From NCBI RefSeq assembly GCF_037325665.1, contig NC_090255.1:36714533-36778532 (forward strand): a DNA stretch of 64,000 bases. The letters run 5' to 3'. Each line of letters starts with the position of its first letter. Position 1 is the stretch's first letter. Below are positions 19,685-29,747 of the stretch, in pieces. Below the pieces are notes generated by a model. That model saw only the letters and a list, made by a program, of their open reading frames with translations. It did no database searches and was not told the DNA's origin. The DNA is from Littorina saxatilis. Lineage: Eukaryota > Mollusca > Gastropoda > Littorinimorpha > Littorinidae. Both the position numbers and the translations under genes were made by a program.

Positions 19685-20639
19685 GATGTAAAAGTCTAAT
19701 AGTATAAACTTACATTGGCAATATCATAAACACAGACTACTTCTAATACAAGTTCCATTAAGGCTTTCTATGCAAAGAACAACAACCTCTTTCCCATGTC
19801 AAAGATCATGTCAATCACCACGATCACAGATAAGTCCTGGAGTTTACATGAAATAAGAGCATTCCTTCTGTTTATATACCCAAAATCAACAGACTGGCTG
19901 CGTTCTATTCAGAGTAGGATTTAAAAATAAAATAAAATATTTCTGCAAAAATATTTTACGTTGACTGTAGGTGACAGTTACAAAATTCATTCAACAAATA
20001 TGTCCACAAATTTTCCCATGCACAGAAAGTGTAGCCAAATAATGGAATGTTGGTATTTGTTCAAGTTGAAGGATGCTCTTAGCTCATGTAAAATCCTGAA
20101 CACACCTGTGGTAGCTTACATGACCGACTAAATCAGAAGGAAGGTACTTTTTCTTTTAACTTATTAATTACTTCAAAATAAAATAAAACCAAATGAAAAA
20201 ACAACAGCAACAACCACAAAGCATGACACAAAAATATGTTCAATCTCGGAAACTACATCACAGGTAAGCCAATACACTGCATGCCATAGAGCTTAATAAC
20301 ACTCACTTAACCCCCTTCCACCATCTGTTGCGCAAACTAAGTCCTGGTTCAAAGAATTTCTAAACCAGTTTGAGAAAAAAAAAATCTCTCAGCTCAATCA
20401 TGTGCCTTGATATATATATATATATACAATCATTACAACTTTTTTGTAATATATATATATTTTTTTAAAGAATTCTGCTTCATCACAGAATTGGCAACAC
20501 CAGTTCGAATTTATTTGCAGCTTCCAACAAACACCAACATATCAATCCCTATGTCCTTCATATGAACAATCATGGCATCACTTAAATAATGGCAGTGTTT
20601 AAGTTACAACGTCATGCCTACCTTGTCATAATGTTGCCT
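19685..20639. other. Intergenic DNA between two family-4 copies
   Basis: A+T-rich; a (TA)n tract near 20411-20460. No gene or dispersed repeat recognised. Confidence 0.5.
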
Positions 20640-20707
20640 TTTTTACATTTAGTCAAGTTTTGACTAAATGTTTTAACGTAGAGGGGGGAAACGAGACGAG
20701 GGTTGTG

Positions 20708-20748
<41 letters not shown>

Positions 20749-21499
20749 GATTCAGACCAAACTACTGGACCGATCTTTATGAAATTTTACATGAGAGTTC
20801 CTGGGAATGATACCCCGGACGTTTTTTTCTTTTTTTCCATAAATACCTTTGATGACGTCATATCCGGCTTTTTGTAAAAGTTGAGGCGGCACTGTCACAC
20901 CCTCATTTTTCAATCAAATTGATTGAAATTCTGGCCCAGCAATCTTCGACGAAGGCCGGACTTCGGTATTGCATTTCAGCTTGGTGGCTTAAAAATTAAT
21001 TAATGACTTTGGTCATTAAAAATCTGAAAATTGTAAAAAAAAACATTGTTTTTAAAACGATCCAAATTTACGTTTATCTTATTCTTCATCATTTTCTGAT
21101 TCCAAAAACATATAAATATGTTATATTCGGATTAAAAACAAGCTCTGAAAATTAAAAATATAAAAATTATTATTAAAATAAAATTTCCGAAATCGATTTA
21201 AAAACAATTTCATCTTATTCCTTGTGGGTTCCTGATTCCAAAAACATATAGATGTGATATGTTTAGATTAAAAACACGCTCAGAAAGTTAAAAAGAATAG
21301 AGATAAAGAAAAGCGTGCTATCCTTCTCAGCGCAACTACTACCCCGCTCTTCTTGTCAATTTCACTGCCTGTGCATCGAGAGGTGGACTGACGATGCTAC
21401 GAGTATACGCTCTTGCTGTAAAAATGCAGTGAGTTCAATTTCATTCTGTTAGTTCGACAGCTTGACTAAATGTTGTAATTTTGCCTTACGCGACTTGTT
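20640..21499 (-). mobile_element. Family-4 repeat, complete copy c (inverted)
   Basis: Same element in reverse: starts TTTTTACATTTAGTCAAG and ends CTTACGCGACTTGTT. It faces copy d, which begins about 40 bases later in the opposite direction, so the two form an inverted pair. Confidence 0.87.
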
Positions 21500-21539
21500 C
21501 TAAACTACCTTTGCCACAGCCACAAAATCCATCACCAGC

Positions 21540-22385
21540 AACAAGGCGAAAATGCAACATTTAGTCAAGCTGGTCGTACTCACAGAATGAAACTGAATGC
21601 ACTGCATTCTCTCACCAAGACCGTATACTCGTAGCATCGTCAGTCCACCGCTCGTGGCAGTGAAATTGACTAGCAAGAATAGTGCGGTAGTGGTTGCGCT
21701 GAGCAGGATAGCACGCTTTTCTGTATCTCTGTTCTTTTTAACTTTCTGAGCTTGTTTTTAATTCACATTATGTCATTTGAAACCAGGAACCGACAAGGAA
21801 TAAGAAAAAGTTGTTTTTAAGGGATTCCGGACATTTAATTTTTATCATAATTTTCATTTATTTAATTTTCAGAGCTTGTTTTTAATCCAAATGTAACATA
21901 TTTGTATGTTTTTGGAATCAGAAAATGATGGAGAATAAGATGAAATTAGTTTTGGAACGTTTTACAAAAAAAAAAGTTTATTTACAATTTTCAGATTTTT
22001 AATGACCAAACAGCCAAACTCATTAATTAATTTTTACTCCTCAAAGCTGAAATGCAATACCATAGTCCGGCCTTCGTCAAAGATTGCTTGACCAAAATTT
22101 CAATCCATTTGATAGAAAAATGAGGGCGTGACAGTGCGGTCTCAACTTTTACAAAAAGCCGGATATGACGTCATCAAAGATATTTATAAAAAAAATGAAA
22201 AAAATGAAAAAAATGTCCGGGATATTATACCCAGGAACTCTCATGTCAAATTTCTTAAAGATCGGTCCAGTAGTTTTCTCTGAATCGATGTATACACACA
22301 CACACAGACACACACACCACGACCCTCGTCTCCATTCCCCCTCTATGTCAAAACATTTAGTCAAAACTTGACTTAAATGTAAAAA
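21540..22385 (+). mobile_element. Family-4 repeat, copy d (more diverged)
   Basis: Starts AACAAGGCGAAAATGC (lacking part of the TCGCGTAA segment) and ends CAAAACTTGACTTAAATGT then AAAAA. Divergence from copies a-c suggests an older insertion. Confidence 0.8.
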
Positions 22386-22513
22386 CTAACTCAACAAGCA
22401 CAATTACTGCAACAACCAAAAAAATAAATTCAAAATCAATCAATCAATCAATCATTAAATACAAAATTAAATAAAAACATTCTCTTTCATGACACACCAT
22501 GTGGTTTCTTCTA

Positions 22514-23248
22514 TTAAAGGCAGAGTAAAGCCTCCCGTAAACCATCACAGATACGGTCAGGCTTTTACACACAGTACAAACACCCTTTCATTTAAACACT
22601 CACCGATTGAGAACATCCTAGGTGCCCTCCGTAAAGAGCGAACAATTTTCAAAGAATTTATTTTTGCGTGGTTTATCTTACCCCTGAGCCATCGTGAACC
22701 CGTGTGATCCAGTTTTCCTTTTTCACAATGCAGTCGTCAGTTAGTCATGAATGCGACTCGATGTGAGCTTATCTACAATAGCACGTTTTTTTATGCACGA
22801 AACAACGGCTGTGGTTCACAAGAACTCTAGCGATGGCTTTTGACTGTTGAGAGGAACGGCGATTTGCACTGATAAACCTTCGTCTGCTACGACCCTTGCG
22901 TGACCCTGCTTCCGGGCTTTTCTTTTTTTTTTAAAACTTTCACAACTTCGAATTGTTCTGATCTTGTCTTGATGAAAAACGAATTCTTTTATGATTAAAG
23001 AATGTTTGTGTAACAAGCTGTCAATTTATTATTTAGATTTTAAAAGTTAGGTCTAGCGCAAAAACGAGGCGCCGTTGTTGTTAACGAACAAGTCTACGAA
23101 AATAAATTCTTTGAAAATGTCTCACGCTCGACAGAAAGCAGCCAGGATGTTCCCGTTCGGTGAGCGTTCAAATGGAAGTATGCTTGTGCTGTATTTAGAC
23201 GCTCGGGGAGCTCTGTGATGGTTTACGGGAGGCTTACTGTGCCTTTAA
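22514..23248 (+). mobile_element. TTAA-flanked MITE with AAGGCA inverted ends
   Basis: Left end TTAAAGGCAGAGTAAAGCCT followed by CCCGTAAACCATCACAGA; the right end (23208-23248) is its reverse complement with few changes. TTAA at both borders fits piggyBac or Kolobok-type target duplication. No transposase frame inside, so it is non-autonomous. Confidence 0.75.
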
Positions 23249-23289
23249 GTTTAACCTTCACTGAATCATGCTTTTAACTACACAGTTTT

Positions 23290-23636
23290 GGGCGACGATG
23301 TAGCATAGTCGGTAGCGCGCTGGATTTGTATCCAGTTGGCCGCTGTCAGCGTGAGTTCGTCCCCACGTTCGGCGAGAGATTTATTTCTCAAGAGTCAACT
23401 TTGTGTGCAGACTTTCCTCGGTGTCCGAACACCCCCGTGTGTACACGCAAGCACAAGACCAAGTGCGCACGAAAAAGATCCTGTAATCCATGTCAGAGTT
23501 CGGTGGGTTATAGAAACACGAAAATACCCAGCATGCTTCCTCCGAAAGTGGCGTATGGCTGCCTAAATGGCGGGGTAAAAACGGTCATACACGTAAAAGC
23601 CGTGGGAGTTTCAGCCCATGAACGAACAAACAAACA
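23290..23636 (+). mobile_element. tRNA-derived SINE, type S3 (head differs, body shared with S2)
   Basis: Head GTAGCATAGTCGGTAGCGCG with B box GAGTTCGTCCCC, unlike S2. From GTGTACACGCAAGCACAAGA to AATACCCAGCATGC the body is nearly the same as S2. The 3' part has CCTAAATGGCGGGGTAAAAA and (ACAA)n. Exact 14-bp target duplications (AACTACACAGTTTT at 23276 and 23637) mark both borders. Confidence 0.85.
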
Positions 23637-23934
23637 AACTACACAGTTTTTGTGAACAGTTGTTTGCTACCAAGCTCCAGAGAATCGGCCATTCTGACCT
23701 AGGCAGAGGTGCACGAAAAAGTTACCAACCATGTAGTCAGAATCACACCCCAAAAAACTCAATTTCAACCAAACCAACCCTGTGGCTGGCACACACTCAG
23801 TTAATTATTTTCTCATGCACATCAGCCCACACATCAGATTAAACTTGGCAAAATACTTAAGTTACTGGTTAACAATATAACTGCCTACACGGACGCCTTC
23901 TCAACATAGCACATAAATTCATGCCACCCCTCGT

Positions 23935-24570
23935 TCAAGGCTTCCACACTGGTACGGCTCCTGAATTGACTGAACTTCTCAGTCCTAGGGCAGTGGCGGG
24001 CCGCCGTCTTCGAATGGGTTTTCTCTCCTGTTGATCGGGATACCAGTTGTACAACTGTTTCACTTTCTTCTTTTCTTCCCAGGGTGCCTTGAAGCTGGGC
24101 TCAGACAGGGGATCTCCAAACAAAGTCTCGTCGACGAACGTTGGCGTGTGTTTGAGAGGCCTGTACTGGTGCCTCATGGGAATGCCGTGAATCGTTCCGA
24201 AAGATCTGGGCGAGTCATCGTCGTCATCCTTGCAGCTCTTCTTGCTGGTCCTCACCCTGTTGTTGTTGTTTTTATTATTGTTGTTATCAGCGATGAAATG
24301 ATTGTGGGTGGTAGAAGGTGCCCAAAGCAGAGGACGGTTGTGCTTTGTCTTTGTTAGTCCATCCTTCCCCTTTGGCTTTGATTCCCAGGGTGGTTTGAAC
24401 ATGACAGGAGCGTTCAGCGGAGAGGTGTGGCTCGAGCGGAACAAAGTCTCGTCCACTGATGAACCTGGTTTCCTTGTGTAGTATCCAAAGTCTTTGCTGG
24501 AAGCCATGTGCGAGTGTAGCCCAGCGACCGATGGGGGTCGACTCCCCGTAACCACAAAGGGGTCTGCCAT
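23935..24570 (-). CDS. RITA1: RITA1-like protein (RBPJ-interacting and tubulin-associated)
   Basis: A 211-codon open frame with ATG at 24570-24568 and its stop at 23937-23935. The minus strand has a good acceptor (TTTGCAG) just before GTGAAAAGATGG, so an upstream non-coding exon is likely and the coding region is one exon. The protein has two copies of the family's signature: SSVDETLFRSS near residue 38, ending in KPPWE, and TFVDETLFGDP near residue 143, ending in KAPWEEK. It also has YRPLKHTP before the second copy and PLLWAP near residue 82. Vertebrate RITA1 has the same set (YVDETLFG, YRPISHTPSYCDESLFG, LLWTP). RITA1 binds RBPJ and tubulin, exports RBPJ from the nucleus and dampens Notch signalling. 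A poly-Asn stretch and an Asp run (residues about 95-120) separate the two halves. The RBPJ-binding segment cannot be confirmed by eye. Confidence 0.82.
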   Translation of the reverse strand: MADPFVVTGSRPPSVAGLHSHMASSKDFGYYTRKPGSSVDETLFRSSHTSPLNAPVMFKPPWESKPKGKDGLTKTKHNRPLLWAPSTTHNHFIADNNNNKNNNNRVRTSKKSCKDDDDDSPRSFGTIHGIPMRHQYRPLKHTPTFVDETLFGDPLSEPSFKAPWEEKKKVKQLYNWYPDQQERKPIRRRRPATALGLRSSVNSGAVPVWKP

Positions 24571-25289
24571 CTTTTCACCTGCAAATCATATTGATAAACA
24601 TTATAATAATAAAGATTGCTGATAAAGTGTGAACCATGGAATTACTCTGTGATCTCTGCGCTTTACGAGAACAAATAAAAATTTATCAAATCAACACAAC
24701 AAAACAGAGAGAATTACATCTCACATACTGCATAAGCCCCCCCCCCCCCCCCCATACAAAATTAAAAAAATTGTGCGGTTTTGGTACCCTGACTACTTTT
24801 TCCGTGGAAAAAAAGACACTGACGGAAAGCGATGCATACACAACAGACTAGAGTCATGTAGGGAGATGATCAAACCCTATAAGCTCTGGCTTGAAAAACA
24901 ATCCAAGATAACCCCAACGTTAATTTTTTTTCCATTCAAGGCCAGCTGCCAGTCAATATGAACAGGCCCTGCTCCTTACTAAGACTCCCTGATTACTTGG
25001 GTGAGTGGAAAAGTGGCTTTTTTGAATGCTTATCATTATGCGCAGTTCATAACAAAGAACAAACTGAAACCAGCAGAATAAAAAAAATTGAGAATAAAAT
25101 CCCTTGAACAGTGGTGGGGAGGGAATAAATGCTCTGTTAACAAGTACATGCATGGGTTGTCACTGTCAGTGTCATTTTCCTTTCCCAAGTTTATGTTGTA
25201 ATAGGCGACTTGCCCTATCGGCCAGCGCCGCAAAGTCGCGCGATAAATCTGCAATACCTTGCGTGGTCTTGCGAGATCTACCCACAGGC
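24571..25289. other. Upstream region of the RITA1-like gene
   Basis: Should contain the first non-coding exon and promoter of the minus-strand RITA1-like gene; neither was located. A C-run occurs at 24737-24753. Confidence 0.45.
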
Positions 25290-25363
25290 GGAAGGTATCG
25301 TCCACTGGACTACTACGATCACAGAATTCTGTGATCGTAGTAGTCCAGTGGACGATACCTTCC
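25290..25363. repeat. Perfect 74-bp palindrome
   Basis: Each 37-base half is the exact reverse complement of the other, centred on GAATTC (25324-25329) with no loop. Beyond it the symmetry continues imperfectly (CCCACAGG on the left, CCCTGTG on the right). It may be a recent inverted duplication, a hairpin-ended insertion or an assembly or cloning joint. Confidence 0.9.
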
Positions 25364-25447
25364 CCCTGTGATCTGCCTCAAACTGCGGGCATGTTTTGAT
25401 AGCTCTGTGAGAGGTTGGGTTTTAGTGCAGACACTTCGCCTTGAAAA

Positions 25448-25573
25448 TGGTGAATTTGCACTGTGCAGCAGTGGGCTGCAGCAATGTTAACCGCAAGAAT
25501 AATCCTAAAGTTCGTTCAAAATACCCATGCATGGCCCATACACAAAGGAAAGGCGATCAAGTTTTTTTTTAAC
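25448..25573 (+). pseudogene. THAP-domain N-terminus remnant
   Basis: A short frame starts ATGGTGAATTTGCACTG and reads MVNLHCAAVGCSNVNRKNNP, the usual opening of a THAP zinc finger (C-x4-C near the N-terminus). It then loses similarity and stops after about 41 codons. The later Cys and His of the C2CH finger are absent here. It could be a first exon with a donor I cannot place, or a transposon relic. Confidence 0.4.
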
Positions 25574-25871
25574 ACAAGCCAGAGAACACCAGCGCTTGTG
25601 AAGCGATGGCTGAATTCTCTCTGACGTCAACATGACGTGCCATCCCGGTACTCCGTTGTCTGTTCAATAACTTTATCAGCTTCGGTTTCTTGTATCCTGA
25701 ATATTGTATTTTTCTTTCTTTGAGGTATTTTTGCAACTTTGGTACTTGCAATCGCATGAAAATTCTGCTGTTCAATCGGTAGCTCAGTGATTGTAGCGTA
25801 TGGAAGGAACGATAACTCTTGAGAGCAAAAAATGTGCCCGCAGGGAAGTGAACCTTCCTTATCTTTCGCAC
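25569..25871 (-). pseudogene. Open frame with SAP-like motif, possible transposon-derived fragment
   Basis: A 100-codon minus-strand frame contains LQVPKLQKYLKERKIQYSGY followed by KKPKLIKLLN. This has the spacing of a SAP DNA-binding helix pair (hydrophobic, L-x2-L-x-ERG/K, SG, K-x2-L). It starts without a convincing initiator context and stops opposite the THAP-like piece. I do not recognise the whole protein. Confidence 0.35.
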
Positions 25872-25880
25872 CGGAGGGGT

Positions 25881-26459
25881 CCGACTAAACTACGCGCCAG
25901 CACGCGCTACCTTGAACCATAGCACTTATATACTTTATTTTTATATTTCTAGTTAGTTCATCGTCCATTCTCACATAATACAAAATTTCAAACTTCAATG
26001 ATGAAAATTACGGAAGTTATGACGAGTTTTAGGAGAGAGTATGCACTACTCTCAAGTCAGACATTGTCGGACATGGAGCCACGGCCTTAGGATAGCTCTC
26101 CTATAACGCGTCTTAGCTATCGTAAATTTTATCACTGAAGTTTGAAATTTTGTATAATGTAAGAACTGACGATGGAATGACTAGAAACATAAAGATAAAT
26201 TATATAACAGCTATGAATCTCAGTAGCGTCCACTTAAAATTGGTAGCGCGCAGTCAGTTTAGTCACTGCCGGATTTTGTCGGATTTGAGAGTAGCGCATT
26301 AGCTCGCCTAAAACCCGTCATAACTTCCGTAATTTTTATCATTGAAGTTTGAAATTTTGTATTATGTAAGAATGGACGATGATCTAACAAGAAATATAAA
26401 AATAAAGTATATAAGTGCTATGGTTCAAGGTAGCGCGTGCTGGCGCGTAGTTTAGTCGG
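25881..26459. repeat. Long inverted repeat with an extra internal copy
   Basis: Arms of about 180 bases: 25881 onwards (CCGACTAAACTACGCGCC) mirrors the sequence ending at 26459 (GGCGCGTAGTTTAGTCGG). A third, more diverged copy at about 26102-26232 has the orientation of the right arm (TGAAGTTTGAAATTTTGTAT). It could be a foldback MITE; no target duplication was found. Confidence 0.75.
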
Positions 26460-26881
26460 GCCGCACCGGAGAGCTATCCAAGTGGGGTATTGTGCAAGTT
26501 GGCTATTAAACTCAATTTTTCATGGGATGATTTCAGGTTTGGAATGGTTCCTGGCAATGCCTGCATCTCTTTTAATTTACGTCATTTATATCAGAAACAA
26601 CACCTGGATCTGGATCTGGATAACCCGCCTGGGTTGGTGGTTGGCGGGTGCGCCACAGGAGCCGACGACGACTATCAACGTGACGTTTTTTGGGTGTGCG
26701 CATCTAAAAGACTCTTAAAAGTTCACTGTACACAAGGCGGATATAGTGTACAACTCCAGCTGGTCTTCTTGCTGCTGTACTTGCGGCTTTAGTCCGTTTG
26801 CCCTAGAATGTAGGCTTTTCAAGCACAGTTAAAAAATGCTATGTTACAATGTTAAAAACTGGATAAAAACTACTGGGGCTC

Positions 26882-27345
26882 TCACACTGGTTTCTGCCCC
26901 CCTAACGCCGATGAGAAGGCGCTGGGCGTGGTCAAGGTGACGGTGGTTTCGCTCAAGTTGTTCCACTCGATCACTGTCTTTATAAAGAACGAGTTCCTGT
27001 ATTGATCAGTCTTTGAGGTAGGAGCTTTGAAACAGCGGCTGTTGTTGGTTGCCTGTCTCTGGAGGATGTTTTGGCTCTCATACCCCTCGTAGGCTTTAGG
27101 CTTGACTCGGCGCCGAGATACGCTCACCGGGGTGAGGAAGGAGTCAGGGGGTAAGGCAGGTACAAGTCCATTGATGATTTTGAACAGCATCGTCAGTTGC
27201 TGACGGCGTTCCTGGAGTGTAGGAAGTTGGAGGTACTCTAGCATCTTGGTGACGCAGCAAGGGTTACAGTGCCTTGCACTTATACAGTTCAATAACTTGA
27301 TTTGAGCTTCAGCTTCTTCCACCACTACTCCCTTGTACATCATTC
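26882..27345 (-). mobile_element. LINE fragment, C-terminal part of the ORF2 protein
   Basis: A 153-codon minus-strand frame has the conserved tail of Jockey/CR1-type non-LTR reverse transcriptases: QIKLLN, MLEYLQLPTLQERRQQLTML, FKIINGLV, and YRNSFFIKTVIEWNNL. The reverse transcriptase core upstream is missing, so the copy is 5' truncated. Confidence 0.8.
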
Positions 27346-29330
27346 CACTTCAGCCAAGTGCTTGAAGTTGAAGATCAAAACTTGGTGCTTCCGACACTAA
27401 AAACATGCTCTTCATCCACACGTTATCAATTACATAAACATTTATTGCTTTGAGGGGCAATTCTAGGTTAATATTCATCGTAAAGTGGATACATCTTGGC
27501 AATTTTACCTTCTTTTCCTCGAATAAAATCGACTTTAATCCAAGATCTGACAAGCTTGAGCACGGAATGGCGTCATTGCCAACAACATTTCTGGAAATCT
27601 CGGCAATCACGAGACGTGCTCAGCAAATATCACAACATAAAGGTTTTGTACAGTTGCTGTAATTTTCTTAAGAGTAGGTCTTCGAATGGGTAACTGTTTC
27701 AAAAATACTATTCATATTTCGAAAAAATACTGTCCTGATAAATTCATTACCCACAATGCTCTTTTTTTATGCTGAGCTATCAATATGGCGGTTCCCTGCG
27801 TGGGTTCGACGATGCAACAAAGGCGACATTTGACGTTGTTTTCAATCGAATCGACGTATTATGGTTGGTTCCATACTTTTATTAGATGCTAGAATAATTA
27901 GATTTATCGAAGCGGCAAGCGTATTATTTATGCATTGAGAACCAATCGTGATTTTTACTAAGAAAAATTTCTTGGCTGGATTTGCGCGTTGCCGGTCATT
28001 GATTGTAAACAGTTAGAAATGAGGGCAGTGGTTGATTTTACAGATTCGCCCTTGGTGTAAAGATTCTTAGTGTATGCAATGTAGATGAGCTTCTCAATAT
28101 TATTATACAGTGTTGATATTTGTGAAGCTAAGGACCTATCTTCTTGTCGCAAGCGGGATGAAACGGGACTTCGATTTTTCACAGTGGATGTGGAACTGGA
28201 AGAGCTGTCCCTTGCTCTATTTTTGATACAGATGCAGGACTTGATAACACTTAACAGATCGCTATGCGGGGTAAAATTGGTTTAAAGACCAATTCGAAAT
28301 ATGATGAAAACGAGTTTCAGGGTATGAAGACTTCATTGTCCTTGATCAAATAAGTTATTAGAATTTAGACATGGCATTGATTAAATCATTAAATTGATTA
28401 ATAACTTTGTTCAGTTGTTGTCACACTACATTACAATTACACAAATCAGACAAAATTGCATCCATGGATGAATTCTGGCCAGACGCATGCAGTGAGATGA
28501 GCTAGAGTACTAGGAGTAAGTATTTGTCCCCACTCTATTACAAAGTCTGTCGTTTGAGGTCACAATTCTGAATTCATGCGTACACCGCGGAGGGAAAAAA
28601 AGCAGCACGTTGCTGTCACCGTTAGTCTCAGATAACAGACCTCCGTGGGACACTCAATAATCGCAGTATACATTGTAGAACTAGAAGGCGAAATTTATGG
28701 CACATTATAATGAGGACATTGTGGTCAACTTCTGATTTGCAGTTGATATTTGGTTGCTGCCAGGGTAGACAATATACCTATTTTATGACTGCTGCTGCCT
28801 GACTTGGAGTTTGAAGATTCTAAGTCAATTTTAGGTTGCATATGGGAGATTGATGGAACAGCTTGGCAACTTGAGAATATTTTGTCACAACCGGCTTATC
28901 GGCATGTTGTTAGTCTGAGTACTGAGAGTTCAGATTGTGTGTGTCTGGTTGGAATTCATTCATTCCTTGAGATTATTATATAATGTAAGACTATATGAAG
29001 GAGACTATAATTATAATTAAAAAAAAGGACGTATGCCTAAGAAAATAAAGGTCCCCGAATTTCCTTCTTGGCACTGTCAGTATGAATATTTGTGAGAAGA
29101 TTTTATAATCTAGAAGTTAGAGCACTGTCCTTTGCATATGTTGTTATGTTTGATGCGGGTTGAACTTGTTTAAATCCTGTAATTGAGTCGTTTTCATCGA
29201 TGGGCATTGACACTTGTCCGCTGAAGCCAAAGGCTGTGTTCAGTTGTTTACTCTTCCAGAGCAATTTATCTTGCCACAAACTTTCACGAAACAAAGGATC
29301 AATAAAATATGTTGGGTTGTCTGATTCCAG
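27346..29330. other. Unassigned region with protein-like open frames
   Basis: Minus-strand frames at 27350-27610, about 27961-28268 (SSSSSTSTVKNRSPVSSRLR, then SQISTLYNNIEKLIYIAY) and about 29106-29355 (LESDNPTYFIDPLFRESLWQ) have balanced, non-repetitive amino-acid content. They could be exons of a gene on the minus strand. I found no family match and no consistent chain of splice sites, so they are not called as genes. Confidence 0.3.
27781..27793 (+). promoter_or_regulatory. YY1-like promoter element
   Basis: CAATATGGCGGTT matches the AANATGGCGG core often found just downstream of animal transcription starts. It could mark the start of the USPL1-like transcript, whose first exon was not located. 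Position evidence only. Confidence 0.25.
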
Positions 29331-29506
29331 AGTGAAGGCTTGTCTCAGATTATGCGCGATACATCAAGTGTTGGTGGTTTGGGTGATGGAAGCACAAGCA
29401 GTGTTGTGACGCCAGACAATTCTGTCGCTCAGCCCCAGTCTGAAGACAGTGTTGGCTCGTTCTTCGAAAAACCGAAGTACAAGGCACGGCACAGTTTCAG
29501 AGATTG
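29331..29506 (+). other. Candidate terminal exon, unknown gene
   Basis: After a possible acceptor (CTGATTCCAG), one frame reads SEGLSQIMRDTSSVGGLGDG and on to EKPKYKARHSFRD then stop, Ser/Asp-rich and without a known domain. The complementary strand is also open here, so coding is uncertain. Confidence 0.25.
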
Positions 29507-29747
29507 ACTTCTTTAGTTTATTACCAGAATAATGCTCCTTTTGTATTGTCAAACTCAAGTTCAGCTTTGGACTGAACATTGATGTTTACTTTAATTTAAC
29601 CTCCTGAGCAGTCATCTGCATAGTTACATTTTCTTTTTCATATTTTTTTCTCAATTTTGTTGTTGTTTAAAGGAAACACTTCTACTACTACTGACACAGC
29701 ACTACCTTGAAGACTTTGGTATACTATCTTGGTTGCTCAACTCTTAA

